Origin: JAJOKK01 sp965370555 | Lineage (GTDB): Bacteria > Bipolaricaulota > Bipolaricaulia > UBA7950 > UBA9294 | Length of the DNA: 64,000 nucleotides | Assembly (NCBI GenBank): GCA_965370555.1 | Contig: CBDUVB010000006.1 | Coordinates: 1-64,000, forward strand | Direction: 5' to 3' | Shown here: piece after piece, positions 7,741-16,788 of the stretch | How the letters are laid out: the number at the start of each line of letters is the position of its first letter | How positions within the stretch are numbered: position 1 is the stretch's first letter | Notes under the pieces: model-generated | The model's database searches: none | What the model was told of the DNA's origin: nothing | What the model saw: only the letters and a program-made list of their open reading frames with translations | Program-made: the position numbers and the translations under genes

Positions 7741-8388
7741 ATGTCAACATTGGAAGCAAAGGTACGACCAGTTGGAAAGGCGAATGCCCTGCGCAGGATG
7801 GGGTGGATCCCGGCCGTCGTCTATGGGCCGACCATGGAAACGATCTCCATTGCGATCGAGCGCAAGAAGCTACAGGCCCTCTTCTCTCAGATTACGCGCA
7901 GCTCGCACATCGATCTTTCGATCAGCGATCATGCAGATGAGAAGGGTCTCGACGTCTTCGTCAAGCGAACTCAGTACGATTCGGTCACGGATGAGGTGCT
8001 CCACGTCGATTTTTACCATCCCGATACCGAGAAACCACTGCGGCTCCACGTTCCTATCAAGGTTGTAGGGGAGTCGGTAGGGGTCAAGGCGGGTGGAGTG
8101 TTGAACGTCCTTTTTGATACGGTACGCGTACACGGCATGGCCAAGGATATCCCGAGCTTGATCACCCTCGATGCGAGTGACCTCGATCTAGGGGAGGCAA
8201 TTCGGGTGAAAGACGTCGATCTTGGCGAGGTGACGCCACTTCTCTCACCGGAACGAGCACTGGTAACGATCGTTGCCCCACGCGGAATCGAAGTTGAGGA
8301 GATCGAGGCCGAAGAAGAACTCCTCGAGGAAGAGACTGAGGGTGAAGAGACTGCTGCTGCCGAGGAGGAGAGCGAAGAGTCCACGTAA
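7741..8388 (+). CDS. rplY: Ribosomal protein L25 / Ctc family
   Basis: Long-form L25 (Ctc), which binds 5S rRNA in the 50S subunit. The 5S-binding N-terminal domain (about residues 1-93, beginning with the VRPVGKANALRRMGWIPAVVYGP region) is followed by the beta-rich TL5/CTC domain to about residue 183. The last 30 residues are an acidic Glu-rich tail. The 215-residue length fits the two-domain form of thermophiles and many Gram-positive-like lineages rather than the short E. coli protein. The order prs-rplY-pth is widely conserved. Translation starts at ATG 7741 after a weak CAGGAG site. Confidence 0.95.
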   Translation: MSTLEAKVRPVGKANALRRMGWIPAVVYGPTMETISIAIERKKLQALFSQITRSSHIDLSISDHADEKGLDVFVKRTQYDSVTDEVLHVDFYHPDTEKPLRLHVPIKVVGESVGVKAGGVLNVLFDTVRVHGMAKDIPSLITLDASDLDLGEAIRVKDVDLGEVTPLLSPERALVTIVAPRGIEVEEIEAEEELLEEETEGEETAAAEEESEEST

Positions 8389-8398
8389 AGAAGACGGA

Positions 8399-8992
8399 TT
8401 GAAGGCCGTCTTCGGACTGGGAAATCCAGGGATTGAGTACGCCCTCACACGGCATAATGTCGGTTTCTCGGTGATCGACCTCTACCGCAAGGCACTCTGT
8501 CATGGAGAGAAAGGGAGGATCTTATCTTCCTCCCTTGTCTATCAAACCGAGAATCTTCTCCTGATCAAGCCAATGACGTACATGAACGCAAGCGGGGAGG
8601 CAGTCTCGGCAATTATAGATCGGTTCAAGCTCGCTTTTCCTGACGTGCTAATCATCTACGACGACCTCGATCTGCCCCTCGGGCGGATGCGAATCCTCCC
8701 CAAAGGCGGCGCAGGAACGCACAAAGGGATGCTCTCCATCCTCGAAGTTCTTGGAACGGAGGCTATACCACGGTTGCGGATCGGTATTGGTGTGGAATCG
8801 AGATCTCAGGATACGGTTGACTACGTCCTTGGCCGTTTCATGCCCCGTGAATGGGAGGAACTTACCCCGATCCTCGAACGGAGCGTCGATGCAATTGAGG
8901 CCTTTCGCACTCAGGATATCGATACGGTGATGACCCGTTTCAACCAACGGGGGCCCGCAGTTGTGAACGACGGTGGGGACACTATACTTTAA
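8399..8992 (+). CDS. pth: Peptidyl-tRNA hydrolase
   Basis: Releases tRNA from peptidyl-tRNA that has dropped off the ribosome. The family signature FGLGNPGIEY starts at residue 5. The catalytic His is in TRHNVGF near residue 20, and the conserved Asn and Asp are in MTYMNASG and YDDLDLPLG. I place the start at TTG 8399, 10 bases after the rplY stop, because it gives the canonical N-terminus LKAVFGLGNPG and 197 residues. The frame extends upstream inside rplY but that part is not family-like. It is in the same operon as prs and rplY. Confidence 0.93.
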   Translation: MKAVFGLGNPGIEYALTRHNVGFSVIDLYRKALCHGEKGRILSSSLVYQTENLLLIKPMTYMNASGEAVSAIIDRFKLAFPDVLIIYDDLDLPLGRMRILPKGGAGTHKGMLSILEVLGTEAIPRLRIGIGVESRSQDTVDYVLGRFMPREWEELTPILERSVDAIEAFRTQDIDTVMTRFNQRGPAVVNDGGDTIL

Positions 8993-9024
8993 AGACTAAA
9001 AGAGGTTTTTCTTAGGAGGCGCAG

Positions 9025-11442
9025 ATGTACGATCGGTTCTCGCGTGAGTCGATGGAGATCATTGCGATCTCTCAGGAAGAAGCAGAGGAGTGGCGCCACA
9101 GCTATGTGGGGACCGAACACCTTCTTCTTGCCTTCTTGAAGGTAAAAGGAGGCGATGTTCAGCGCTTCCTGACCTCCCACGGGACGACCTATGACAAGGT
9201 GGCGGCCCTGTTGGAATCGGAGAAGGGACACGGAGAGGTACGCCTCTCCGCCGACGACCTTGAGCCGACCCCCCGCCTGAAGCACGTGATGAAGATCAGC
9301 TTCGAGGAGGCGCGCCGCGCTGGGTTGAACACGATCCGCCCCGAGCACCTGTTGATGGGTATGTTGCGCGAAGGGGAAGGGACCGGGGCGGCGATCCTCC
9401 TCCACCTGGGACTCGATCTCAACAAGACCCGCGCGTACTTCCTCCCCTCTGCCGGGGTGGGGATGGCTCTCCGTTCCTCCCGTCGTCCGCAGAAAAAGGG
9501 GGACCTCTCCGATTTCGGCCGTAACCTGATCGAGGAGGCCGCAGCCGGGAGACTTGATCCGGTGATCGGCCGTGACGAGGAGATGGAACGGATCATCCAG
9601 ACACTCACCCGGAGGAAGAAGAATAACCCCGTACTGATCGGTGAATCCGGGGTGGGGAAGACAGCGATCGTCGAAGGTCTAGCGCAGAGGATCGCGGATG
9701 GAGACGTCCCCTCGCTCCTCCGCTCCAAGGAGATCCTCGAACTGGATATGGCGTCGATAGTTGCCGGCACTAAGTACCGTGGGGAGTTCGAGCAACGGCT
9801 GAAAACGTTGATCAATCAGGTGATGGAGTCCAATAATATCATCCTCTTCCTCGACGAGATGCAGACAGTTGTCGGTGCCGGTGGGGCCGAAGGGGCGATC
9901 GACGCCTCCTCGATCCTGAAGCCGCCTCTCGCCTCCGGGGCGCTACAGTGCATCGGGACGGCTACCCTTGACGAGTATCGCAAATCGGTGGAGAAGGACC
10001 CCGCTCTAAAACGACGATTTAAGACGATCCTCGTAGAGGAACCAACGGTTGAGGCGACGGTCAAGATCTTAGAAGGGCTGCGCCCTCATTACGAAAGGCA
10101 CCATGGGGTCACTATTACCGATGATGCTCTCTATCAAGCTGCCCGCCTCTCCGATCGCTATGTGACCGATCAGTTCCTCCCTGACAAGGCGATCGACCTA
10201 ATCGACGAGACCGCGGCCCGGATCAAGCTTCAGAGCTCCCTCCTTCCCGATGACCTGCGAGAATTACTGGCGGATATGAACGACCTCGATGAGCAGGAGC
10301 ACCAGGCGGTCAGCGTGCAGGAGTACGAGACCGCGGCCCAGCTGCGTGACCAAAAGAAGGATGTTGCCCGCGCGATCGACCATACAGGCAAAAATTCATT
10401 TAAGGCAACCGACCTGCAGGCGACTGGAAAGGATATTGCCCAGGTCGTCTCCATGTGGACCGGTGTGCCTATCGGCCATGTGCAGGAGAAAGAGACGATT
10501 CGATTGGTCCACATGGAAGAGAAGATCCACGAGCGACTGATCGGCCAGGGCGATGCGGTGGAGGCGATCTCACGCTCGATCCGTCGCGCCTACGCCGGGG
10601 TGAAGAACCCGCGGCGGCCAGTCGGCGTCTTCATGTTCCTTGGCCCGACCGGGGTGGGGAAGACCGAGCTCTCCAAGACCTTGGCCGAGTTCTTGTTCGG
10701 GGATGAGGATGCACTGATCCGCGTCGATATGTCAGAGTATATGGAGCGTTTTTCCGTATCTCGCCTCACCGGGGCCCCTCCGGGATACGTCGGTTACGAG
10801 GAGGCCGGCGAGCTGACGGAAAAGGTCCGCCACCGCCCCTATTCGGTGATCCTGTTCGATGAGATCGAAAAGGCACACCACGACGTGTTCAACATCCTAC
10901 TGCAGGTGATGGAGGACGGGATCCTCACCGATTCACAAGGAAGGAGGATAGACTTCCGCAACACCGTCCTTATCATGACCTCGAACGTGGGGAGCGAGAT
11001 GATCACCGACCGAGACACCCTTGGGTTCAGCGACACCGAGGTCGATTCCGCGGAGTCCTACCAGGGTATGAAAGATAGGGTGTTAGGTGAAGTGCACAAG
11101 TCATTCCGCCCGGAGTTCATGAACAGGCTCGACGACCTGATCGTCTTCCATCAGTTGACAAAAGATCAGGTATTGGAGATCGCCGACCTTATGCTCGGTG
11201 AGTTGAAGGAGCGCCTGTTGGAGGAGCACGGGATCACTCTCACCTTTGATAACTCAGCGAACGAGGTCTTGATCGAGAAGGGTTACGATGCAAGATACGG
11301 CGCCCGCCCGATGCGCCGCACGATCGAACGTCTGATCGAGAACCCGATCTCGGAGCTGATCCTTTCAGGGACGTTCGGCCGCGGCTCGGTTATTCTCGCT
11401 GCGGCGGATGGGGAGGAAATAGCGTTCTCCAAAGGGGAGTAG
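9025..11442 (+). CDS. clpC: ClpC-type AAA+ unfoldase of the Clp protease
   Basis: ATP-dependent unfoldase that feeds substrates to ClpP. Domains in order: double Clp-N repeat (1-145), first AAA+ module with Walker A GESGVGKT near residue 208 and pore loop GTKYRG near 250, a short middle domain with a UVR-like motif (about 410-450), and a second AAA+ module with Walker A GPTGVGKT near 543 and pore loop GYVG near 590. An LGF tripeptide near residue 666 matches the ClpP-docking loop, which separates this protein from ClpB. At 805 residues it is full length. TAGGAGG precedes the ATG. No mcsA/mcsB or ctsR is adjacent; radA follows after one base. clpP is not in the window. Confidence 0.95.
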   Translation: MYDRFSRESMEIIAISQEEAEEWRHSYVGTEHLLLAFLKVKGGDVQRFLTSHGTTYDKVAALLESEKGHGEVRLSADDLEPTPRLKHVMKISFEEARRAGLNTIRPEHLLMGMLREGEGTGAAILLHLGLDLNKTRAYFLPSAGVGMALRSSRRPQKKGDLSDFGRNLIEEAAAGRLDPVIGRDEEMERIIQTLTRRKKNNPVLIGESGVGKTAIVEGLAQRIADGDVPSLLRSKEILELDMASIVAGTKYRGEFEQRLKTLINQVMESNNIILFLDEMQTVVGAGGAEGAIDASSILKPPLASGALQCIGTATLDEYRKSVEKDPALKRRFKTILVEEPTVEATVKILEGLRPHYERHHGVTITDDALYQAARLSDRYVTDQFLPDKAIDLIDETAARIKLQSSLLPDDLRELLADMNDLDEQEHQAVSVQEYETAAQLRDQKKDVARAIDHTGKNSFKATDLQATGKDIAQVVSMWTGVPIGHVQEKETIRLVHMEEKIHERLIGQGDAVEAISRSIRRAYAGVKNPRRPVGVFMFLGPTGVGKTELSKTLAEFLFGDEDALIRVDMSEYMERFSVSRLTGAPPGYVGYEEAGELTEKVRHRPYSVILFDEIEKAHHDVFNILLQVMEDGILTDSQGRRIDFRNTVLIMTSNVGSEMITDRDTLGFSDTEVDSAESYQGMKDRVLGEVHKSFRPEFMNRLDDLIVFHQLTKDQVLEIADLMLGELKERLLEEHGITLTFDNSANEVLIEKGYDARYGARPMRRTIERLIENPISELILSGTFGRGSVILAAADGEEIAFSKGE

Positions 11443-11443
11443 A

Positions 11444-12790
11444 GTGGGCTTTAGGTGTAGCCAGTGCGGCTATCAATCGGTAAAGTGGCTCGGCCGCTGC
11501 CCGAATTGTGGCGAGTGGGACACCTTGCTCCCCCTTACCAAAGAGAGTAAAGATGGTCATGAGAGCTCCTCATGGATCGGCGAGGAGCTTCTTCCCATCA
11601 GCCAGATCGACCTAGGAAAGGTCGAGCGCCTGACGACCGGAATCAACGAGATCGATCGCTTGTTGGGGGGTGGACTCGTCCCTGGTTCCGTGATCCTTTT
11701 CGGGGGAGAGCCCGGGGTGGGGAAATCGACCCTCCTCCTACAGGTGGCCCAGGAACTTGCTACGCGCTACGGGAATATCCTCTATATCTCGGGCGAGGAG
11801 TCGGCAGCGCAGATCAAGCTGCGGGCGAGTCGGCTAGAGGTAACAGACGATCACCTTTACGTCCTCTCCGAACAGAAGCTGAGACTCATTCTCGCCGCAG
11901 TCGAGCAAGTGTCGCCACATATCCTGATCGTCGACTCGATTCAGACGACCCTCTCTGCAGATGTTCCCGGCGAGGCAGGGAGCATACGGCAGATGCGGGA
12001 GACGAGCGCCGAGTTGACCCGCCTTACAAAGGCGCGCAAGATGACGACTTTCCTCGTGGGACATATTACGAAAGGGGGAGCGTTTGCTGGACCAAAGACG
12101 GTCGAGCACCTGGTCGATGTCGCGCTCTACCTCGAGGGGAGCCGGGGAGAAGACGTGCGGATCCTCCGGTCGGTGAAGAACCGGTTCGGCGCGACGAATG
12201 AGATCGTTGTCTTCCAGATGCAGTCCAGCGGGTTGAGGGCGATCACCGACCCGTCCCGCTTCTTTCTCGAAGAGCACCAGGCAGAGTCCCGCGTGGGGAC
12301 CGTCGTCGTTCCTGTTCTCGAAGGGACGAGGCCGATCCTGGTGGAGCTGCAAGCCCTGGTCTCACCGACAGGGGGTTATGGCACACCACAGCGCCGCTGC
12401 ACAGGTTTGGATTACAACCGGGTGTTGTTGCTGTTAGCGGTCATCGAACGCCAACTTGGGGTGCACACCGGTGGTGCCGATGTCTACCTGAGCATCGCCG
12501 GAGGATTGGAGACCCGGGAACGCGCACTCGACCTAGGGGTCGTTGCGGCGGTCATCTCCAGCCTCCGCAACCGCCCCCTTCCCAAGCGGACCGTTGTCAT
12601 TGGAGAGGTCGGTCTCTCCGGAGAGGTGCGTGGGGTGAAGAAACTGCGCGAGCGGATCACCGAGGCAGGAAAACTCGGTTACGAACAGGTGATCATTCCA
12701 GCGAAAGGGAAACCTTCCTCGCGAACAAAGGTGGAGGTAGTTCCGGTGGCAACGATCAACGAAGCGATGGACGCACTAGCGCTCGGGTAG
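11444..12790 (+). CDS. radA: DNA repair protein RadA
   Basis: RecA-like ATPase that promotes branch migration during recombinational repair. The N-terminal zinc finger is C5-x2-C8 ... C19-x2-C22. The Walker A motif is GEPGVGKS near residue 90, and the RadA-specific KNRFG motif (VKNRFGATNE) is near residue 245. A C-terminal Lon-protease-like domain follows from about residue 275. The GTG start at 11444 lies one base after the clpC stop, consistent with the clpC-radA pairing seen in Firmicutes and related groups. The 448-residue length is typical. A GATTGAGT-type repeat begins just after the stop. Confidence 0.96.
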   Translation: MGFRCSQCGYQSVKWLGRCPNCGEWDTLLPLTKESKDGHESSSWIGEELLPISQIDLGKVERLTTGINEIDRLLGGGLVPGSVILFGGEPGVGKSTLLLQVAQELATRYGNILYISGEESAAQIKLRASRLEVTDDHLYVLSEQKLRLILAAVEQVSPHILIVDSIQTTLSADVPGEAGSIRQMRETSAELTRLTKARKMTTFLVGHITKGGAFAGPKTVEHLVDVALYLEGSRGEDVRILRSVKNRFGATNEIVVFQMQSSGLRAITDPSRFFLEEHQAESRVGTVVVPVLEGTRPILVELQALVSPTGGYGTPQRRCTGLDYNRVLLLLAVIERQLGVHTGGADVYLSIAGGLETRERALDLGVVAAVISSLRNRPLPKRTVVIGEVGLSGEVRGVKKLRERITEAGKLGYEQVIIPAKGKPSSRTKVEVVPVATINEAMDALALG

Positions 12791-12793
12791 GAA

Positions 12794-12923
12794 GATTGAG
12801 CGATTGAATGATCGGATGATTGAGTGATTGAGTGATCGGATCATCGGGAGAATGGACGATTGAACGAGCGGAAGATTAATGCATAAGGAATCGCTAAATC
12901 ATTTAATCACTCAATCACTAAAT
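12794..12923. repeat. GATTGAGT octamer repeat, copy 1
   Basis: Directly after radA the sequence is made of eight-base units such as GATTGAGT, GATTGAAT and GATCGGAT. After about 80 bases the complementary form appears (AATCACTCAATCACTAAAT), so the arms can fold back on each other. The same family occurs at 29524-29594 and 62787-62918. No coding capacity is evident. Confidence 0.7.
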
Positions 12924-12940
12924 AGATCTAGGGGGGAACA

Positions 12941-13768
12941 ATGAACGATACTCGCATGGAGACGTTGGAGAAGGCGGTCGCCGCGCTCAAGGTGCGACTC
13001 CCGAAAAAACCAGAGGTTGCGCTTGTGCTCGGATCGGGCCTCTCCGAGGCGTTCGGTATTCCTGAGGGAGGAGTGCGCATCCAATGGGGAGAGATCCCTG
13101 GATTTCCGCTTCCGACCGTGGCCGGACACAGCGGAGAATTCTGGGCCGGGGAGATCCACGGGAAGATGGTCCTCGTCCAGCGAGGACGGACACATTTCTA
13201 CGAGGGCTACTCCTTGGATGAGGTCGTTTTTGCCACGCGGCTCTTCGCCCTCCTCGGGATCAAGACTCTCATCGTGACCAACGCTTCAGGAGCGATCAAC
13301 CGCGAGTACTCTGCTGGGGATCTTGTACTTATCTCCGATCACATCAACATGTTGGGAGAAAACCCATTACGCGGAAGTAACCTGGATAGACTCGGACCGC
13401 GTTTCTCCGACATGTCCGCCGCCTACAGCCCACGCCTGCGCACACTGGCCAAAGATACAGCAAAAGAGGAGAAGATTGCGCTGCGAGAAGGAGTATACCT
13501 TGCCGCACTCGGACCTTCTTACGAGACCCCAGCCGAGATTCGTGCCTTTCGCGCCCTGGGAGCAGACCTTGTAGGAATGTCGACCGTTCCCGAGGTGATC
13601 GTCGCCGCACACGCCGGCATGGAGGTCCTCGGGATCTCCTGTGCGACGAACCTCGCCGCGGGAGTCGATCCTGAGGCATCTCTTTCCCATGAGGAAGTGA
13701 TCGAGACGACCCGGCGCGTGGGAAAGACGATGCGACGGCTGTTGCTCGCGGTGATCGATCAACTGTAG
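12941..13768 (+). CDS. punA: Purine nucleoside phosphorylase (class I, trimeric type)
   Basis: Phosphorolytic cleavage of purine ribonucleosides to base and ribose-1-phosphate. Family features: VALVLGSGLSEAF near residue 26 (phosphate-binding SGL), TVAGHSGEFW near residue 60, RGRTHFYEGYS, the VTNASGAIN stretch near residue 112, and GMSTVPEV and CATNLAAG near the C-terminus, which form the purine-binding pocket. The 275-residue length matches the PNP/MTAP family. The clear AGGGGGGAA site supports ATG 12941. It appears to be a single-gene unit; a gdhA promoter follows. Confidence 0.94.
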   Translation: MNDTRMETLEKAVAALKVRLPKKPEVALVLGSGLSEAFGIPEGGVRIQWGEIPGFPLPTVAGHSGEFWAGEIHGKMVLVQRGRTHFYEGYSLDEVVFATRLFALLGIKTLIVTNASGAINREYSAGDLVLISDHINMLGENPLRGSNLDRLGPRFSDMSAAYSPRLRTLAKDTAKEEKIALREGVYLAALGPSYETPAEIRAFRALGADLVGMSTVPEVIVAAHAGMEVLGISCATNLAAGVDPEASLSHEEVIETTRRVGKTMRRLLLAVIDQL

Positions 13769-13864
13769 ACAGTGTGCAGTAGTTCTTTCGGGCTTCGATG
13801 CTTCTTAACAGCTTATCTACACTAAAGCAGTGAAGAATCAAAAAAAATAGCGGTGTTGCGTGCC

Positions 13865-13892
13865 TTGCATCGCTTAAGTCCCTCTGTATAAT
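13865..13892 (+). promoter_or_regulatory. Sigma70 promoter of gdhA1
   Basis: TTGCAT (13865-13870) and TATAAT (13887-13892) are separated by 16 bases. A start near 13899 would give a leader of about 75 bases before the first gdhA gene. Confidence 0.7.
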
Positions 13893-13894
13893 CT

Positions 13895-13942
13895 CGCCGC
13901 CGCGATAGGGGTAGGGGCCTTCCCCAGCCCTTTGCAGCGGCG
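13895..13942 (+). promoter_or_regulatory. Inverted repeat at the gdhA1 start region
   Basis: CGCCGC (13895-13900) is complementary to GCGGCG (13937-13942), with an inner GGGG/CCCC hairpin (13914-13925). It begins at the expected transcription start. It could act as an operator or as a structured leader; no known riboswitch is recognised. Confidence 0.4.
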
Positions 13943-13974
13943 AATCGTTTTGACGACTTTAGGAGGTCGTAGAT

Positions 13975-15231
13975 ATGGCCAATGGCCCAACGTTGAACCC
14001 GTTTGAGATTTCCCAACGGCAACTGGATAAATCGGCGGAGAAACTCAATCTCGATCCGAGCGTGCACGCGCTTCTGCGCGAGCCGATGCGCACCCTCGAG
14101 GTTCACTTTCCCGTCAAGATGGACGATGGAACGACGAAGATGTTCACCGGGTTTCGTGTGCAGTACAACGATGCACGCGGTCCCACAAAGGGCGGTCTCC
14201 GCTTTCACCCGGAGGAGACGATCGACACTGTAAGGGCACTTGCGGCGTGGATGACGTGGAAGTGCGCCGTAGTCGACATCCCGTACGGTGGAAGCAAAGG
14301 TGGGGTAATCTGCAACCCTAAGGAACTCTCCACCGAAGAATTGGAACGCCTCTCCCGCGGTTACATCCGTGCCATCGGTCGCTTCATTGGTCCAGAGCGG
14401 GATATTCCGGCACCGGATGTCTATACAACGCCGCAGATCATGGCCTGGATGATGGATGAGTACTCCAAGATAGTCGGGTACAACGCGCCAGGGGTCCTCA
14501 CCGGGAAACCGATCCCACTTGGGGGATCGCTTGGGCGTGGCGATGCTACCGCTCGTGGTGCTGTTTACACGATCCTCGAAGCTGCCAAGGTGATCGGCCT
14601 CAACCTGAAGGGTGCGACCGTCGCCGTGCAGGGGTACGGAAACGCCGGTTACTTCGCTGCGAAACTGATGGAAGAGCTCGCAGGGAGCAAGGTTGTAGCT
14701 GTCACAGATTCGCGCGGTGGAGCATACTCAGCTGATGGCATCGACCCCGAGGCGGCGTTTCAATACAAGAAGGAGACCGGGTCTGTTTCCGGATTTACCG
14801 GTGCGAAGGCGATCAGCAACGCAGAGATCCTCGAACTCGACGTGGACGTGCTGATCCCCGCGGCGATCGAAAACGTAATCACCGAGAAGAACGCTGGTAA
14901 TATCAAGGCGAAGATCATCGCCGAGGCGGCGAACGGACCGACCACCCCTGAGGCGGATGAGATCCTTTACAAGGCTGGGAAGTACATCATTCCTGACTTC
15001 CTGTGCAATGCTGGCGGTGTAACCGTCTCCTACTTCGAGTGGGTACAGAACATCGGTGGATACTACTGGACTTTGGAGGACGTGCATGCGCGGCTGCAGG
15101 AGAAGATGATCCTCGCGTTCCATGACGTTCACGAGATGGCGCAGAAGAACAACGTCGACAACCGCACCGCGGCGTACATGGTCTCGGTTCAGCGGGTTGC
15201 CGAAGTGATGCGCCTGCGCGGTTGGGTCTAG
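13975..15231 (+). CDS. gdhA: Glutamate dehydrogenase (first copy)
   Basis: Glu/Leu/Phe/Val dehydrogenase family; interconverts glutamate with 2-oxoglutarate and ammonia. The dimerisation and substrate domain carries K72 (GPTKGGLRFH), K97 and the catalytic Lys in the signature PYGGSKGG near residue 108. The nucleotide-binding domain has GYGNAG near residue 222. At 418 residues it matches hexameric clostridial/archaeal enzymes. TAGGAGGTCG precedes the ATG. It has its own promoter and is followed by an intrinsic terminator and a Crp/Fnr regulator gene in the same direction. The NAD versus NADP preference cannot be read safely. In a fermentative anaerobe it would serve amino acid oxidation or ammonia assimilation. 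Confidence 0.95.
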   Translation: MANGPTLNPFEISQRQLDKSAEKLNLDPSVHALLREPMRTLEVHFPVKMDDGTTKMFTGFRVQYNDARGPTKGGLRFHPEETIDTVRALAAWMTWKCAVVDIPYGGSKGGVICNPKELSTEELERLSRGYIRAIGRFIGPERDIPAPDVYTTPQIMAWMMDEYSKIVGYNAPGVLTGKPIPLGGSLGRGDATARGAVYTILEAAKVIGLNLKGATVAVQGYGNAGYFAAKLMEELAGSKVVAVTDSRGGAYSADGIDPEAAFQYKKETGSVSGFTGAKAISNAEILELDVDVLIPAAIENVITEKNAGNIKAKIIAEAANGPTTPEADEILYKAGKYIIPDFLCNAGGVTVSYFEWVQNIGGYYWTLEDVHARLQEKMILAFHDVHEMAQKNNVDNRTAAYMVSVQRVAEVMRLRGWV

Positions 15232-15263
15232 CCCATCTGTTGAGCAAACCGGAAATGAATATG

Positions 15264-15303
15264 AGGCGGGCCTCTAACAAGAAGAGACAGGCCCGCCTTT
15301 TGT
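15264..15303 (+). terminator. Intrinsic terminator after gdhA1
   Basis: AGGCGGGCCT (15264-15273) pairs perfectly with AGGCCCGCCT (15289-15298) and a TTTTG tract follows. This separates gdhA1 from the downstream Crp/Fnr gene. Confidence 0.85.
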
Positions 15304-15355
15304 TTCTGAGCGTAGGCTTGCCAAGCAAACCCTATAGGTCTAAAATGCAGATAGA

Positions 15356-16102
15356 ATGACTATCAACGCCACAATGATCGAGGAGAGAAGAGAGTTTCTG
15401 GCGAGTAGCTTCCCCTCTCTAGAACCAGCAGAAATCGATGAATTACAGCGTATATCCCTTGCGGTTAACTATGATAAAGGAGAGCTCATCGCTCAAGAGG
15501 GATCTTATGCTGCCGGAGTATATATCGTACAATCCGGGCTCGTCTCGATCGGCAAGTACGCGAGCAAAGGCTGGGAGAAACGCACTCTCCGGTTCCTGGC
15601 GATCGGTGAGATGTTCGGCTTGGAGACGGTCTTTCTAGAACGGGAACCAGTTAATGTGCAGTTTGCAAAAGCGCTCATGGAATCCTCTTTAGTCTTCTTC
15701 GAGCGATCGAATATTCTTGCCTTTAGTAAGACTCATCCCCGTCTGTTTGCAGATCTATGCCGGTGGCTTTCTCGCGAGGTGATAATGCTCGAATTCAAGC
15801 TCACCCGCGAGACAATTGAATCGATCGACCGCAACCTGGCTCTTCTCCTCATAGCATTGACCAATAAGTACGGGAAGAAGGAGGGGACAAGCCTTGTCCT
15901 CAATCTGCCAGTCTCCCGTCAGACCCTGGCCGAGATGATCGGAGTATCTATTGAAACCTTAATGCGCGCGCTTAAGCGGTTCCGAGAGAGAGGTTTGATT
16001 GAAACAGCACAGAGCCGAATTATCGTCACCGATCTGGAGGGTCTGAAAGAGAGAGCCCGCATTACATCGTTTTACCTATCCATCATTGAGGAGACCCTCT
16101 AG
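15356..16102 (+). CDS. Crp/Fnr family transcription regulator A
   Basis: A 248-residue regulator with an N-terminal cyclic-nucleotide-binding-type beta-roll (about residues 20-135, KGELIAQEGSYAAGVYIVQSGLVS) and a C-terminal winged helix (about 160-225). The recognition segment is PVSRQTLAEMIGVSIETLMRALKRF. The 4Fe-4S cysteines of FNR are absent, and the RxS cAMP-binding signature of CRP is not evident, so the ligand is unknown. It lies downstream of gdhA1 behind a terminator, and its last four bases overlap the end of the convergent regulator B. The pairing with gdhA suggests control of glutamate metabolism; that is inference. There is no clear Shine-Dalgarno before ATG 15356, so an internal ATG at 15374 (after GGAG-poor sequence) is also possible. 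Confidence 0.85.
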   Translation: MTINATMIEERREFLASSFPSLEPAEIDELQRISLAVNYDKGELIAQEGSYAAGVYIVQSGLVSIGKYASKGWEKRTLRFLAIGEMFGLETVFLEREPVNVQFAKALMESSLVFFERSNILAFSKTHPRLFADLCRWLSREVIMLEFKLTRETIESIDRNLALLLIALTNKYGKKEGTSLVLNLPVSRQTLAEMIGVSIETLMRALKRFRERGLIETAQSRIIVTDLEGLKERARITSFYLSIIEETL

Positions 16103-16788
16103 AGCACTTGACTCGTGTCGGCCAGCCAGAGGTGCAATGCTTCTGGAGAGAGGTTGATCGGTGTCTCTGAAGATGAGACTCCAGGGAGTGAAGTGATTAT
16201 GCGAATTGCTTTGGCGTTTGATAGTCCAAATAAGCGCGCGAGAATCATTGGTGTGACCTTTGGAGGGAGAAGGATGTTCCCGTTTTCCGTCCTCTGTCCA
16301 TATTCGTCTGCTAACTTGAGGAGCAGGTTGCACATTCGTTCTTCGATCGATGCACGACCTGAATATGTAGGCTGTTGCTTTAGGGAGTAAAAACGCTTAG
16401 CTAAACCCTGTAGACAATGGCGTTTGACCTCGTCCTCTTCTCCAAGTATCTCCAGAAACAACTCCCGCTCAAAGAAGAACAGACTGGTTTCAGTGACAGC
16501 ACGGGCACAACTAAGGTGAAGATCGGAGGGAGGATCTAATAGAATCTCCAATCCTACGAGGTTGCCCGGTCCAAGGATCTCCGGGAGAGGGAGTTGGAGG
16601 GGATTGCCTGAAGATGTGCACTGATCGCTCACCAGCCCATCGGCTATAAGATAGGATCCGGCTGCGTAAGTCCCTGCCTGGTAGATCAGTTCGCCCTGCG
16701 GATAGCGAACGTGAAGAGGAGAATAAGTCTCGCTGATCCTGTTCCAGTCAACTTGCTCAGTCATCCTTTTCTGGCTTGTGTTTTTCAT
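16099..16788 (-). CDS. Crp/Fnr family transcription regulator B
   Basis: A 229-residue Crp/Fnr-like protein. The beta-roll segment QGELIYQAGTYAAGSYLIADGLVS clearly resembles the same region of regulator A (KGELIAQEGSYAAGVYIVQSGLVS), so the two are paralogues. The C-terminal DNA-binding part (VTPMILARLFGLSNAKAIRIITSL) is shorter and more diverged than in A. The gene is divergent from gdhA2 across 327 bases and convergent with regulator A, sharing four bases at the 3' ends. This makes a mirror arrangement gdhA1-A / B-gdhA2. Ligand and operator are unknown. Confidence 0.8.
   Translation of the reverse strand: MKNTSQKRMTEQVDWNRISETYSPLHVRYPQGELIYQAGTYAAGSYLIADGLVSDQCTSSGNPLQLPLPEILGPGNLVGLEILLDPPSDLHLSCARAVTETSLFFFERELFLEILGEEDEVKRHCLQGLAKRFYSLKQQPTYSGRASIEERMCNLLLKLADEYGQRTENGNILLPPKVTPMILARLFGLSNAKAIRIITSLPGVSSSETPINLSPEALHLWLADTSQVL

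Noticed and set aside
12794..12923. Possible CRISPR array in the octamer repeat
   Set aside because: Units are eight bases long with no spacers of unique sequence, and no cas genes are present.
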